A DNA stretch of 64,000 bases from JABDMH01 sp965223025 (GCA_965223025.1 CBDCVP010000022.1:1612001-1676000); one strand, 5' to 3'. Positions 33,948-44,006 are shown, counted from the stretch's first letter. A program made the numbers and translations. Notes: generated by a model from the sequence alone, not told the origin.

Positions 33948-35436
33948 CGGGTAGGGTTATCCAGGCTCGGATTTTATCGCGATCCAGCAAATAGATGACC
34001 AGCAAATAGAGTAATAATAACAAGCTGTGTATGCTAATGACCATTAGATTGTTTTCTATTAAGGGATCCAGTGCACGGCTTGCCATATAGGTCAAAATCG
34101 CTAGTGCTAGATAGGTAGCCATTTTACTCATGGGATATTTGACGGGATAATAGTATTGGCCGGTCAGATAACCCGCCAGGCACATGAAGGCGTAGCAGGC
34201 CAAGGTGGCTGAGGCCATCGCCATCTCCTGATATTTAGCAATCATGGTAAAGGCTATGCCAAAAGTTATCAATGACCCGCCCACAGAAATCAACGCACCC
34301 ACATGTGTTTTATCCAGGATTTTATACCAAATCGAGAAATTATAGTAGAGGCCTAGGCACCAGAATGCCATGAGAAGAATGGGTACAATGACAATGCTTT
34401 GGCGATAGTCAGGTCCTAATATCAATACAATCACATCTAGGTATAGTAAGATGCCTAGGAAAACAATGCTTGCTACCAGGGCAAAAGCCTGTGCCACCTC
34501 AGCATATATTTTCTTGGCGTCCTTCGAATCGGCATGCTTAAAGAAGAATGGCTCCGCAGCGTAGTTAAAGGCCTGGGTAAAGAGGTTCATGAGCAATGCC
34601 AGCTTGGCCGCTGCAGCGTAAAGACCAGCCGTATCTAATATGGAGTCCTGATTCCCGGGTAGCAAGTATTTGAGTAAGGGCACTGCGAAAGACTGATTGA
34701 AGACACCTGCCATCCCTACGATAACCAGGGGAAGTACATACCAAATCATCTTCTTCCACAGAATGTTTGAGTACTTGATTCGGATGTGCTTGAATCCGGG
34801 AACTAGAAGTAAAAAGACAACAGCACTGGCCATTAGGTTGGCGATAAAGACCAAATCCAGACGGTGATCCAAGGAATAGTATGCCTTGACACCATCCCAG
34901 CCGTGATCAATCAGCCAGGGAAAACCTTCTAGAAATAGGAAAACCAAGCACAGCGTAACCAGGATATTGATGATTTTAAGTGTGGCAAATTTCATGGGTT
35001 GTTCATCCAATCGCAGCTTTGCAAAAGGGATGGCGGCCAGCGCATCAAGTCCCAGAATGCAAGCAAAATACACCACATACCTTCCCTTATCGGGATAGGT
35101 GAGCAATGCCGCGAGCTCATTTCTAAATCCTATCATGAATGTGATCAAGCATGCCGAAATGATGAGGATGGTCAGTCCAGCCTGTGTAAATGCTGAGTCC
35201 TTTTGGTTGGACTCTGACCCAAATCTAAAATAGGCCGTTTCCATACGCAGGGTAAACAAGATCAATAGCAGAGCCACCCAGGCATACAGATCTGTGTAGA
35301 TAGCATAGATCTGGGGCTCAAACACCCGGGTGAGATACACAGTGAGCAACACATAATGCAGCACTCTACTCAAAATGTTGCTAAGACCATAAATGGCAGT
35401 TTGACCTGCCAATTGTTTCACGAAAGACATACCCAA
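33931..35436 (-). CDS. Polysaccharide flippase (Wzx / MOP superfamily)
   Basis: The 501-residue protein is almost entirely transmembrane, with roughly 12-14 hydrophobic helices, and begins FVKQLAGQTAIYGLSNILSR, the usual start of MOP-superfamily lipopolysaccharide or teichoic-type exporters. Such proteins flip lipid-linked sugars across the inner membrane. No glycosyltransferase cluster adjoins it, so the substrate cannot be named. It is a single gene, convergent with the small membrane protein gene. Confidence 0.85.
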   Translation of the reverse strand: MGMSFVKQLAGQTAIYGLSNILSRVLHYVLLTVYLTRVFEPQIYAIYTDLYAWVALLLILFTLRMETAYFRFGSESNQKDSAFTQAGLTILIISACLITFMIGFRNELAALLTYPDKGRYVVYFACILGLDALAAIPFAKLRLDEQPMKFATLKIINILVTLCLVFLFLEGFPWLIDHGWDGVKAYYSLDHRLDLVFIANLMASAVVFLLLVPGFKHIRIKYSNILWKKMIWYVLPLVIVGMAGVFNQSFAVPLLKYLLPGNQDSILDTAGLYAAAAKLALLMNLFTQAFNYAAEPFFFKHADSKDAKKIYAEVAQAFALVASIVFLGILLYLDVIVLILGPDYRQSIVIVPILLMAFWCLGLYYNFSIWYKILDKTHVGALISVGGSLITFGIAFTMIAKYQEMAMASATLACYAFMCLAGYLTGQYYYPVKYPMSKMATYLALAILTYMASRALDPLIENNLMVISIHSLLLLLYLLVIYLLDRDKIRAWITLPARNKI

Positions 35437-35704
35437 TTATTATCCCCATCCCTAGGGTGATGAGCTACTACCTCGATATTATTTTGTTTTGGTCGCAGAT
35501 GTGCCATAAAAGCAGACATAGACATTGCTACTTCGAGTATTCTGGTGATCCCGATCCTATCCGGAGGGGCAGAAGAAGCAGCGATCGAATCAGAGCTAGT
35601 TTTTTAAAACCCTCCTGTCGCAAAGTAACTAATTTCTCACCCAGGGCCTTACTTGCAAAGTTTAATTTATCGTCTACCTTTAATCCACATTTTCATAGGA
35701 TACT

Positions 35705-36751
35705 ATGCTAGAATTTGAGGTACTGAAACAGATATGTGAGACACCGGGAGCCCCTGGCTTTGAGAAGCAGATCAGAGACCTCATCATCTCATTGGTCAAA
35801 CCGCTTGTCGATGAGGTTCAGGTCGATGCCATGGGAAGTGTATTGGCGATCCGAAAAGGATCCTCAGATAAGCGCATCATGGTTGCTGCCCACATGGATG
35901 AGATCAGTTTTATCGTGACCCACATTGATGACGACGGTTTCATCCGGTTTCATACTTTGGGAGGTTTCGATCCTAAGACGCTGACCGCACAGAGGGTCAT
36001 CTTGCATGGGAAGGAAGATGTTGTGGGTGTAATGGGTACAAAGCCCATCCACCTGATGAAGGCAGAAGAGAGAAACAAGGCGCCTAAAATAGAGGATTTT
36101 TTCATCGACACTGGCATGAAGGCTGATGAGGTAAAAGCAAGGGTTAGTGTTGGGGATCCAATCACCAGAGAACGCTCCCTGATTGAGATGGGAGATTGCA
36201 TCAATGGCAAATCACTAGACAACCGGATCTCAGTTTACATTCTTTGGCAGGTGTTGGCTAAGCTAAAAGGGCAGACCCTGCCCTACGATGTGTATGCCGT
36301 CTTTACTGTGCAAGAAGAAGTGGGCCTACGCGGTGCCATCAGCTCTGCTAGACACGTCAATCCAGATTTCGGACTGGGTCTAGACGTCACCATTGCCTTT
36401 GATATACCGGGAGCTCAGCCCCATGAGATGGTCACGAAGTTGGGTTCGGGAGCCGCCATCAAAATTATGGACGGATCTACCATTTGTGACTATCGTATGG
36501 TGAAGTTCTTAAAGGAACGGGCGGAACAACATAAAATCGAATGGCAGGCAGAAATCCTACCAGCCGGGGGGACCGATACTGCAGGGATCCAGCGATCCGG
36601 TCAGCAGGGAGCCATCGCGGGTGCGATATCTATCCCTCTTAGGCATATCCACCAAGTGATCGAGATGGCACATAAAGGTGATATTCACCACTGTATTGAT
36701 CTTCTGGCACATGCATTAATGGAGATGGATCAGCACGATTGGTCTATGTAA
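35705..36751 (+). CDS. M42-family metallopeptidase (aminopeptidase)
   Basis: The 348 residues contain the M42 metal-site signatures: AAHMDEISFIV with the first His and Asp, GKSLDNRISVYIL with the bridging Asp, FTVQEEVGLRGA with the catalytic Glu pair, VTIAFDIPG, and IRQVIEMAHKGDIHH-like ending (here HIHQVIEMAHKGDIHH) with the last His. These cobalt or zinc aminopeptidases form tetrahedral dodecamers that trim peptides in the cytoplasm. It starts a plus-strand run with the two genes that follow (15-bp gap, then a 1-base overlap). Confidence 0.92.
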   Translation: MLEFEVLKQICETPGAPGFEKQIRDLIISLVKPLVDEVQVDAMGSVLAIRKGSSDKRIMVAAHMDEISFIVTHIDDDGFIRFHTLGGFDPKTLTAQRVILHGKEDVVGVMGTKPIHLMKAEERNKAPKIEDFFIDTGMKADEVKARVSVGDPITRERSLIEMGDCINGKSLDNRISVYILWQVLAKLKGQTLPYDVYAVFTVQEEVGLRGAISSARHVNPDFGLGLDVTIAFDIPGAQPHEMVTKLGSGAAIKIMDGSTICDYRMVKFLKERAEQHKIEWQAEILPAGGTDTAGIQRSGQQGAIAGAISIPLRHIHQVIEMAHKGDIHHCIDLLAHALMEMDQHDWSM

Positions 36752-36766
36752 ATAAAAAGATATTCG

Positions 36767-37012
36767 ATGTGGATTGAAGAAAATAACACTCTTTCCCGGA
36801 CCTTCGAATTTGGAAATTTCTCGGAGGCATTTGGTTTCATGACCCGAGTAGCTCTGGTGGCTGAAAAAAACAACCATCATCCGTCATGGTGCAATGTCTA
36901 TGGTACGGTCACGATCAAACTGAGCACCCATGATGCGGGGGACATCGTAACCGAGAAAGATCGATCCTTGGCCAATCTCATTGATCAAATCCATCTATCA
37001 TACCAAGAGTAA
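36767..37012 (+). CDS. 4a-hydroxytetrahydrobiopterin dehydratase (PCD/DCoH family)
   Basis: The 81-residue protein is somewhat short for the family but retains the core: LSRTFEFGNFSEAFGFMTRVA, the active-site motif EKNNHHPSWCNVYGTV with its histidines, and STHDAGDIVTEKDRSLA. It recycles the pterin cofactor of aromatic amino acid hydroxylases. The last base of its stop codon is the first base of the next gene's ATG, so the two are coupled. Confidence 0.9.
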   Translation: MWIEENNTLSRTFEFGNFSEAFGFMTRVALVAEKNNHHPSWCNVYGTVTIKLSTHDAGDIVTEKDRSLANLIDQIHLSYQE

Positions 37013-38160
37013 TGAGTCGATTCACGAGCAAGTTGCCCAAGACGGGTACGACCATTTTCACCATCATGTCTGCGCTCGCCAATCAGACTGGAGCCATCAA
37101 TCTTTCGCAGGGCTCTCCCGATTTCGAATGTGACGAAGTACTCAAGGACCTGGTCTGCAAATATGTCAAGGAAGGCTTCAATCAGTATGCTCCAATGCGC
37201 GGTGTCGATGCATTATTGGCACGGATCTCACACAAAGTAGCTATGATGTATGGATTACAAACCATGCCCAGTGAAGAGATCACCGTCACCAGTGGAGCTG
37301 CTGAAGGTCTTTTTACCGCCATCACGACAGTCGTACATCCAGGAGACGAGGTGATTGTCATTGACCCAGCTTATGATCTGTATAAACCTGCCATCGAGAT
37401 TAATGGTGGAATAGCAGTGGTGTATCAGCTCAAGGCACCCACATTTGACATCAACTGGAAGGAGCTGACTGAGTTAGTGACAGATCAGACCAGGGCTATT
37501 GTCATCAATACGCCTCACAATCCCATAGGCAGGATCATGTCGGCACAGGATATGCTGTCCCTGCAAAAATTAGTCGTCAGCAAGGACTTGTACGTCATCA
37601 GCGATGAAGTCTACGAACATCTGGTCTTCGATCAACAGCGGCATGAAAGTGTGCTGCGTTATCCCAAATTATTTAAGCGAAGCTTTGTTGTTTTTTCTTT
37701 CGGGAAAACCTTTCATGTGACGGGTTGGCGTGTGGGATATTGTGTTGCTCCCCCCCGTTTAACAGCTGAATTTAGGAAAGTGCATCAGTTTGATGTTTTT
37801 TCTATTTGTACACCCATACAGCACGCGCTTGCAGATTATCTCGAAGATGCTGATAACTACCTGTCACTGCCCCAGTTCTTCCAAGAGAAGAGGGATTTTC
37901 TCTGCCATGCCCTGGAAGGGTCCAGGTTAAAACCATTGCCAAGTCGCGGCAGCTATTTTCAACTCTATGATTACAGCGAAATCAGCGATCTTCCTGATGT
38001 GGACTTTGCCAAAGAGATGACCACTCGCTATGGAGTAGCAGCTATTCCAATTTCGGTCTTTTACGATCAGCCTGATGCGAAGGCCCGTATCATCAGATTG
38101 TGCTTTGCCAAGAAAGAAGATAGCCTAAGTCTGGCAGCAGAACGCTTACTGAAGATGTAG
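37012..38160 (+). CDS. PLP-dependent aminotransferase, methionine-aminotransferase (YbdL-like) type
   Basis: The 382 residues are a class I/II fold-type I enzyme: INLSQGSPDFECDE, TVTSGAAEGLFTAI, DPAYDLYKPAIE, NTPHNPIGRIMS, SDEVYEHLVFD and the lysine motif FSFGKTFHVTGWRVGYC, where the Lys forms the Schiff base. The wording around the lysine matches YbdL-like methionine aminotransferases and kynurenine aminotransferases. It would close the methionine salvage cycle or serve general transamination; specificity is inferred. Confidence 0.88.
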   Translation: MSRFTSKLPKTGTTIFTIMSALANQTGAINLSQGSPDFECDEVLKDLVCKYVKEGFNQYAPMRGVDALLARISHKVAMMYGLQTMPSEEITVTSGAAEGLFTAITTVVHPGDEVIVIDPAYDLYKPAIEINGGIAVVYQLKAPTFDINWKELTELVTDQTRAIVINTPHNPIGRIMSAQDMLSLQKLVVSKDLYVISDEVYEHLVFDQQRHESVLRYPKLFKRSFVVFSFGKTFHVTGWRVGYCVAPPRLTAEFRKVHQFDVFSICTPIQHALADYLEDADNYLSLPQFFQEKRDFLCHALEGSRLKPLPSRGSYFQLYDYSEISDLPDVDFAKEMTTRYGVAAIPISVFYDQPDAKARIIRLCFAKKEDSLSLAAERLLKM

Positions 38161-38341
38161 GCCTGGTCTGACTCTAGATTTGGAGGATCGTGCTTTCCCA
38201 AGCAAAAAGCTGGAAGTATTGGACAGACTACGTTCAGATTAGATCAGAATTCATAGAGACTTGAAGTGGCACAATGACCTAAAATAGCAGATCTCAAAAA
38301 GTGGAATCCTTGTGTGAGGTCATCATGACCTGACGATTGAT

Positions 38342-39046
38342 TCAGGCAGCGATGCCAATGGTAGCTACAGAAACCCTGACGCCATCGAATGACTGGAGCA
38401 AGGTAGCGCAGGCTTCCAGCGTCGCTCCGGTGGTCAGCACATCGTCTACGAGTAGAATGTGTTTGTGTTGCAGTGCAGCATTCGCAGTCACGGCAAAAGC
38501 GTCTTCCATATTCTGCAAACGCTCTAGTCTGTTCTTGGCAGTCTGGGTGGAAGTGTCTTTGATCCTGGTCACGAATCTATATGACCATGGTGTAGACAGG
38601 CCTTCAGATAGTCCCTGGGCAAAGAAGGTACTTTGATTAAATCCCCTCTTTCTCTCTTTGCGTTTGTGCAGCGGTACCGGGACGATCAGATCTAGGTCGC
38701 TCAGTAAAGGCTGTTTTGCTAGGTAGATGCCGTATCTCCTGCCCAGCATCACTGCCGCATGGGTCTGGCCTTTGTATTTTATCTGATGGATCATTGCTTG
38801 CACTTGACCGCCAGGATAATACCGGTACATACTGGTTGCAAAGACCAGGTTGGTAATCCCCTGCAGTCGATCGGTACATTCGTTGGGATGTTGTTCATGA
38901 AAGTTGGTCTGCTCCAGCACTGATTCGCAGTTTGCACAGATCAAAGATTCTTTACTGACAGAATGCTGGTGGCAAGAAAGGCAGAGTTGTGGATATAACA
39001 GATGTAGTACATCTCTTACCATTGTCCGCACATAATGGGTCACCAT
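38342..39046 (-). CDS. ComF-family phosphoribosyltransferase-like protein
   Basis: The 234 residues begin with a zinc-finger-like part (PQLCLSCHQHSV and ICANCESVL) and end with a PRPP-binding loop LLVDDVLTTGATLEACATLL typical of type I phosphoribosyltransferases; the middle has PVPLHKRKERKRGFNQS. ComF proteins support natural DNA uptake in competent bacteria, though in many it is of unknown use. It diverges from mutY with a 37-bp gap. Confidence 0.92.
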   Translation of the reverse strand: MVTHYVRTMVRDVLHLLYPQLCLSCHQHSVSKESLICANCESVLEQTNFHEQHPNECTDRLQGITNLVFATSMYRYYPGGQVQAMIHQIKYKGQTHAAVMLGRRYGIYLAKQPLLSDLDLIVPVPLHKRKERKRGFNQSTFFAQGLSEGLSTPWSYRFVTRIKDTSTQTAKNRLERLQNMEDAFAVTANAALQHKHILLVDDVLTTGATLEACATLLQSFDGVRVSVATIGIAA

Positions 39047-39083
39047 GGCCGATTGTGATTTAGTTTTTATTACTTCGCACTAC

Positions 39084-40160
39084 ATGTCGCCTTCAAAAGA
39101 TAAGATAATTCGCACAACCATCTTACATTGGTCGAAAGAAAATCCAAGGGCGTTGCCATGGAAAGACACCCAGGATGGGTACAAGATTTGGGTTTCTGAG
39201 ATTATTCTACAGCAAACCAGGGTACAGCAGGGCACCCCATATTACCATCGCTTCATCGAGACTTTTCCAGACGTATTTTCACTGGCAGCTTCTTCACTGG
39301 ATCAGGTATACAAAGTATGGGAGGGTCTCGGTTATTATCGAAGGGCTAGGCACATGCATGAGGCAGCCAAGTCGATCGTGGACCGGTACCAAGGTGTGTT
39401 TCCCAACACTTACACAGAGATTTTGCAGCTAAAAGGTGTAGGTCCTTATACGGCTGCAGCCATCGCATCCTTCGCGTTCGACCTGCCTTATCCAGTATTG
39501 GATGGCAATGTTACCAGGGTGCTGGCCAGACTTTTTGGTGTGGAGGATGAGATCGGCAGCACCAAAGCCAAAAAGCAGTTCGAGCAATACGCAGATCAAG
39601 TGTTTGCCGCCGACCAACCTGCGGCCTTTAATCAGGCCATGATGGATTTTGGTGCCCTACAATGTAAGCCCCAACGCCCTGAATGCACACACTGTCCACT
39701 GCAAAAACAATGTGCAGCATACCAGGGAGGAAAGGTAGATACCCTGCCAAAGAAGAAAAAAAGAGCAGCTAGAAAGAGGCGATATTTCTATTATATCATA
39801 TACAAAAATGAGGAAGATCATGGGCTGTGGATCAGAAAACGAGCCGGTGAAGACATCTGGCAGAATCTCTATGAATTTTTTCTGGTGGAACATGCTGAAC
39901 CTGTCGAATGGTCTAAGATCTTACAAGATCTTCCTTCAATCGCGCATTTAGAGAAGGTGTCAGACACCTATCAACAATTGCTAACTCACCAACATATATA
40001 TGCCTCCTTTGCCGAGGTGGTGAGCGCTTCCAGTGCCATAGAAGAGAAAGTCGGGGATATGATGCTCGTATATCCAGAAAATTTGAGGAACTTTACATTC
40101 CCCAAAGTCATCGATTGTTATTTAAGCGATAATAGTGTAACTTTAAATTTAACATTTTAA
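39084..40160 (+). CDS. mutY: A/G-specific adenine glycosylase
   Basis: The start at 39084 (MSPSKDKIIRTTIL) avoids overlap with the divergent comF start; an ATG at 39045 lies upstream in frame. The 358 residues show the helix-hairpin-helix (LQLKGVGPYTAAAIASFAF), the catalytic Asp in PVLDGNVTRVLARLFG, the iron-sulphur cysteines in CKPQRPECTHCPLQKQC, and a C-terminal NUDIX-like part for 8-oxoG recognition (LTHQHIYASF). It removes adenine mispaired with oxidised guanine. It begins the mutY-ssb-gldE-gldD run. Confidence 0.95.
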   Translation: MSPSKDKIIRTTILHWSKENPRALPWKDTQDGYKIWVSEIILQQTRVQQGTPYYHRFIETFPDVFSLAASSLDQVYKVWEGLGYYRRARHMHEAAKSIVDRYQGVFPNTYTEILQLKGVGPYTAAAIASFAFDLPYPVLDGNVTRVLARLFGVEDEIGSTKAKKQFEQYADQVFAADQPAAFNQAMMDFGALQCKPQRPECTHCPLQKQCAAYQGGKVDTLPKKKKRAARKRRYFYYIIYKNEEDHGLWIRKRAGEDIWQNLYEFFLVEHAEPVEWSKILQDLPSIAHLEKVSDTYQQLLTHQHIYASFAEVVSASSAIEEKVGDMMLVYPENLRNFTFPKVIDCYLSDNSVTLNLTF

Positions 40161-40175
40161 CAATATATAATAGGC

Positions 40176-40649
40176 ATGATAAATAAGGTAACCTTGATCG
40201 GTAATCTTGGCAGGGATCCAGAGGTAAGACATTTTGAGAATGGCAGTATGGTGGCAAAGTTTTCAGTGGCCACCAATGAAAGTTATCGGGACAAGAATGG
40301 CGAGTGGCAGACCAATACTGAGTGGCACGACATAGTGGTGTGGAGGGGATTGGCAGAAAGAGCCGAGAAGTCACTCAAGAAAGGTTCGTTGGTGTACATC
40401 GATGGGAAGTTGACGCATCGGAAGTATCAAGATAAGGACGGCAATGATCGATACATCACTGAAGTAGTAGCCAATACCTTCAGATTACTGGAAAAAAGAG
40501 AGGCCGGCTCAAGTATGGGAAATTTCCCAAGGCCAGATGACGCTCCCGGGGTCAGTTATCAAATAGTCGACAATCCCAAAGAAAGAAGCACAGTGAGTGC
40601 TGCCGACACAAAGAGTGACGGTGCAGTGGAAGATGATCTGCCTTTCTAA
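40176..40649 (+). CDS. ssb: Single-stranded DNA-binding protein
   Basis: The 157 residues have an OB fold from the start (MINKVTLIGNLGRDPEVRHFENGSMVAKFSVATN up to about residue 110), a short low-complexity linker and the acidic tip DDLPF, which recruits repair and replication partners. It lies 15 bp after mutY. A single ssb between mutY and gldE is the usual arrangement in many Bacteroidota. Confidence 0.95.
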   Translation: MINKVTLIGNLGRDPEVRHFENGSMVAKFSVATNESYRDKNGEWQTNTEWHDIVVWRGLAERAEKSLKKGSLVYIDGKLTHRKYQDKDGNDRYITEVVANTFRLLEKREAGSSMGNFPRPDDAPGVSYQIVDNPKERSTVSAADTKSDGAVEDDLPF

Positions 40650-40750
40650 GATCTAAAATCACGTCCAGTAAGTGCTTTTGGCGTACCACTAGGTGTGCTC
40701 GTGGCTTATATACAAGGCGATGATTATTTATTTAAACCTAGCGCAAAATT

Positions 40751-42175
40751 TTGGAAAGCACAGAACCTTCTAGCTCGGGTTTGTTTTTCCTAATCCTTCC
40801 CTTTGTTGTTTTACAGGCATCTTGGACCGGGCTCACTATATCCGTGATCCTGTTGTTGGTGCTCTTGGTTTGCTCTGCATTAATATCTGGTTCAGAGGTA
40901 GCTTATTTTTCGCTGCATCCGGCCGATATGCATGCACTTAGGCAAGATGGTAGTCTCAACTCTAAGCGAATCTTACAACTCAAGGAGAAACCACGGATCC
41001 TTCTAGCAACCATTCTGATTGGCAACAATTTTGTCAACATCGCCATTGTTATATTATCAGACATTGTGATACTGGGCTTATTTGGTCAGCAGACCCTTAC
41101 CAGGTGGGCGGAGAGCTTACAGACTCTTCCCTTTTTCAATAATTTTTCGTTGACCGGCCTGGCTTATAGTATTGAGTTCTTACTCGCCGTAGTCGGTGCT
41201 ACCTTTTTGTTGGTATTGTTTGGCGAGGTCGCACCTAAGATCTACGCGAACCTCAACAATTTGCGTATGGCTAAAATGATGGCTACTCCTTTGATCATAC
41301 TCAGATCTGTATTCAGTCCCATCTCCAATGTGTTGGTGCGATGGTCAAACTGGGTCGAGGTCAAACTAGGTAGTGAGACCCACAGAAATAGATCCAGGAA
41401 AGATGACCTAGATAAGGCCATCGAGCTGACTGTGAGTCATGAGAAAAATTCAGAGAAAGAGATTGATATTCTTAAGAGCATCGTAAAATTTGGGGAAGTT
41501 ACCACGAAGCAGATCATGAGGTCTCGAGTGGATGTCATTGCCATAGATATCAATAGCAACTTTAAGGATGTGCTCCAGATCGTCAACGCATCTGGATACT
41601 CGCGGATACCTGTTTTTGAGGAGGATTTTGACAATATCAAAGGGATTCTCTATGTCAAGGACTTACTGATCTATCTGAATGAGAAGCCCGATTTCAATTG
41701 GAAACGACTGATCAGGTCTGATATAAAGTATGTACCAGAAGCCAAGAAGATTAGTGAACTACTGTCTGAGTTTCAATTGGAACGCACACACATGGCCATC
41801 GTCGTCGATGAATTTGGTGGCAGCGCGGGGATTGTGACCCTCGAAGATGTCATGGAGGAGGTGATTGGGGATATTCGAGATGAGTTTGATGATGAGATTG
41901 AAGTGGATTATGAACAATTGGATGCTCACAATTTCATTTTTGAAGGAAAGACTTTGCTCAATGATATGTGCCGTGTGATGGGTATTGATACCGACACCTT
42001 TGATAAGATCAGGGGCGGTGCTGATAGCCTGGCAGGTTTGGTCCTGGAGCTCATGGGGAGGATCCCGAAGAGGAATACAGAATTTATGTATAAAGCCTAT
42101 CGCTTCAAGATCATCAGGGTCAATACTAAAAGAATCGAAAAAGTCCAAATCAGTCTGCCAGATGAATCAAAATAA
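40751..42175 (+). CDS. gldE: Gliding-motility-associated protein GldE (DUF21/CBS/CorC)
   Basis: The 474 residues comprise an N-terminal membrane DUF21 region (about 10-190, four helices, ISGSEVAYFSLHPADM), paired CBS domains (IMRSRVDVIAIDINSNF and YVPEAKKISELLSEF), and a CorC_HlyC transporter-associated domain at the end. The open frame is closed by a stop 12 bases upstream, and the first usable start is TTG at 40751; there is no clear ribosome site. Position directly upstream of gldD identifies it as GldE, which supports GldD function in gliding and T9SS secretion. Confidence 0.92.
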   Translation: MESTEPSSSGLFFLILPFVVLQASWTGLTISVILLLVLLVCSALISGSEVAYFSLHPADMHALRQDGSLNSKRILQLKEKPRILLATILIGNNFVNIAIVILSDIVILGLFGQQTLTRWAESLQTLPFFNNFSLTGLAYSIEFLLAVVGATFLLVLFGEVAPKIYANLNNLRMAKMMATPLIILRSVFSPISNVLVRWSNWVEVKLGSETHRNRSRKDDLDKAIELTVSHEKNSEKEIDILKSIVKFGEVTTKQIMRSRVDVIAIDINSNFKDVLQIVNASGYSRIPVFEEDFDNIKGILYVKDLLIYLNEKPDFNWKRLIRSDIKYVPEAKKISELLSEFQLERTHMAIVVDEFGGSAGIVTLEDVMEEVIGDIRDEFDDEIEVDYEQLDAHNFIFEGKTLLNDMCRVMGIDTDTFDKIRGGADSLAGLVLELMGRIPKRNTEFMYKAYRFKIIRVNTKRIEKVQISLPDESK

Positions 42176-42776
42176 TTCATGGAGCTTGCCGGCCATCTTA
42201 TTGCTCTGTGTATGCTGGAGCTGCCAGGTAGATGCGCCAATACCCAAACCAAGGGCCTATCCAAAAATTGATTTTCCGGAGAGGACGTACCAGTCCTTTG
42301 ATGAATCATTTTGCCATTTCACCATGGAAGTTCCCACCTATGTCGAAGTGCAGCAGGATACAGACTTTTTCGATGAAGAGCCGTTGGATCCTTGTTGGTT
42401 TGACCTCTACTATCCAGATTTTGACTGCCGCATCCATTGCAGTTATTATCCCATCACAGTAGAGAATCCCTTTGAAAAACTGAATGCCGATGCATTTAAA
42501 CTAGCGATGGAACACAATAAAAAGGCCACCTATATTGATGAGTTGCCCTTTGAGAAACCCAATCGCGTTAGTGGTTTCATCTTTAATCTTGAAGGTCCGG
42601 TGGCCACCCCTTTCCAATTTTATATGACAGATAGCACGCGACATTTCTTGCGAGGTGCTCTTTACTTCAATAGCAAGATTAGACCAGATTCCTTGGCACC
42701 CATGTATGCCTTCGTCAAAGAAGACATCACGCATATGGTCAACACCTTTGCCTGGGACGATGACCATTCCCCCTAA
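42162..42776 (+). CDS. gldD: Gliding-motility lipoprotein GldD
   Basis: The chosen ATG at 42162 overlaps the gldE end by 14 bp and gives a lipoprotein signal (SLPAILLLCVCWSC with Cys as lipid site). The remaining frame matches GldD: PIPKPRAYPKIDFPERTYQSF, CWFDLYYPDFDCRIHCSYYP and MTDSTRHFLRGALYF. GldD is an inner- or outer-membrane-linked lipoprotein needed for T9SS-dependent gliding. Coupling to gldE is strong. The recA gene is convergent, 9 bp beyond. Confidence 0.93.
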   Translation: MNQNNSWSLPAILLLCVCWSCQVDAPIPKPRAYPKIDFPERTYQSFDESFCHFTMEVPTYVEVQQDTDFFDEEPLDPCWFDLYYPDFDCRIHCSYYPITVENPFEKLNADAFKLAMEHNKKATYIDELPFEKPNRVSGFIFNLEGPVATPFQFYMTDSTRHFLRGALYFNSKIRPDSLAPMYAFVKEDITHMVNTFAWDDDHSP

Positions 42777-42785
42777 ATGACATCT

Positions 42786-43844
42786 CTATTCGCTACGCAC
42801 AGTAGCTGCCGGTGATCCTACTTGGTTTTCTTGCCCTGGATCTACCCCACTGATCTTTTGTTTGATTTTTGCCTCCACCTCAGCAGCTACTTCTGGATTG
42901 TCCAGCATAAACTGTTTCGCTGATTCACGACCCTGTGCGATTTTAGTGCCTTCGTAGCTAAACCAAGAACCGCTTTTCTTGACGATTTCTAAATCGACAC
43001 CAAGATCAATGATCTCACCAACTTTGCTGATGCCCCTACCGTACATGATATCAAAAATGGCGATCCTGAATGGGGGTGCAAGCTTATTCTTTACAATCTT
43101 TACCTTGACAGTGTTGCCTACTACGTTGGCCTCCCGGTCCTTGATCGGTGCTCCGCTTCTGCGAATATCCAAACGCATAGAGGCATAAAATTTGAGTGCA
43201 TTTCCACCGGTGGTCACTTCGGGATTACCAAACATCACCCCAATTTTCTCCCTTAGCTGGTTGATGAATATACAGCAGCAACCGGTGCGGCCAATGGTCC
43301 CTGTCAGCTTACGCATAGCTTGCGACATCAAACGGGCCTGGAGTCCGACTTTTGAATCACCCATCTCACCCTCGATTTCGGCACGTGGTACCAAAGCTGC
43401 TACTGAGTCGATCACGATGATGTCTATGGCACCAGAGCGAATTAGGTTCTCCGTTATTTCCAGAGCTTGCTCACCGTTGTCGGGCTGTGAGATTAACAGA
43501 TTTTCGGTATCGACTCCTAAGGCTTCTGCATAAAAGCGATCAAAGGCATGTTCCGCATCAATAAATGCTGCAATGCCACCTTTTTTCTGACATTCTGCAA
43601 TGGCTTGGATCGCTAGGGTCGTTTTACCCGATGATTCAGGTCCAAATATCTCCACTACTCTACCGCGTGGAAAACCCCCGATACCCAAAGCAATGTCCAA
43701 ACCCAAAGAACCAGACGAAATGGTGTCAGCCTCCACGACCTGTTTGTCACCAAGTCGCATGATGGCTCCTTTGCCATAAGTTTTTTCCAGCCGATCTACG
43801 GTGAGTTTCAGCGCCTTTTGCTTTTCCGACATTTCTTTGCTCAT
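42786..43844 (-). CDS. recA: Recombinase A
   Basis: The 352-residue protein is a complete RecA: Walker A GPESSGKTT, AAFIDAEHAFD, IDIIVIDSVAALVPRAEIEGEMGD, the loop L2 segment NQLREKIGVMFGNPEVTTGGNALKF, and a C-terminal domain. It pairs homologous DNA and stimulates LexA-type self-cleavage. A TATATTTG box stands 20 bp upstream of the ATG; the IS110 element lies beyond it. Confidence 0.97.
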   Translation of the reverse strand: MSKEMSEKQKALKLTVDRLEKTYGKGAIMRLGDKQVVEADTISSGSLGLDIALGIGGFPRGRVVEIFGPESSGKTTLAIQAIAECQKKGGIAAFIDAEHAFDRFYAEALGVDTENLLISQPDNGEQALEITENLIRSGAIDIIVIDSVAALVPRAEIEGEMGDSKVGLQARLMSQAMRKLTGTIGRTGCCCIFINQLREKIGVMFGNPEVTTGGNALKFYASMRLDIRRSGAPIKDREANVVGNTVKVKIVKNKLAPPFRIAIFDIMYGRGISKVGEIIDLGVDLEIVKKSGSWFSYEGTKIAQGRESAKQFMLDNPEVAAEVEAKIKQKISGVDPGQENQVGSPAATVRSE

Positions 43845-43863
43845 AACTTTGGTATTAGACCTA

Positions 43864-43871
43864 CAAATATA
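43864..43871 (-). promoter_or_regulatory. Candidate promoter -7 box for recA
   Basis: On the minus strand TATATTTG fits the Bacteroidota -7 consensus TAnnTTTG, 20 bp upstream of the recA ATG. I find no convincing -33 partner, and no LexA-type palindrome is clear, so the call is tentative. Confidence 0.35.
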
Positions 43872-44006
43872 TGATTTTGTACCATATCAGCACCTGATTA
43901 TATCACGGTACTACCACATGGTGTTTCCGCTTCGATGCTGCTACGTTTCCTTCGATGTGTGACGATGTCTTCGCTGAGAGATCAACTGAATGACGTGAGA
44001 AGGGGA

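Noticed and set aside
35437..35704. Possible small gene between flippase and M42 peptidase
   Set aside because: The open frame 35457-35711 has no recognisable features and overlaps the peptidase start; the gap more likely holds the two divergent promoters.
38161..38341. Terminator between the aminotransferase and comF
   Set aside because: No hairpin with a T-run could be found by eye in this convergent gap.
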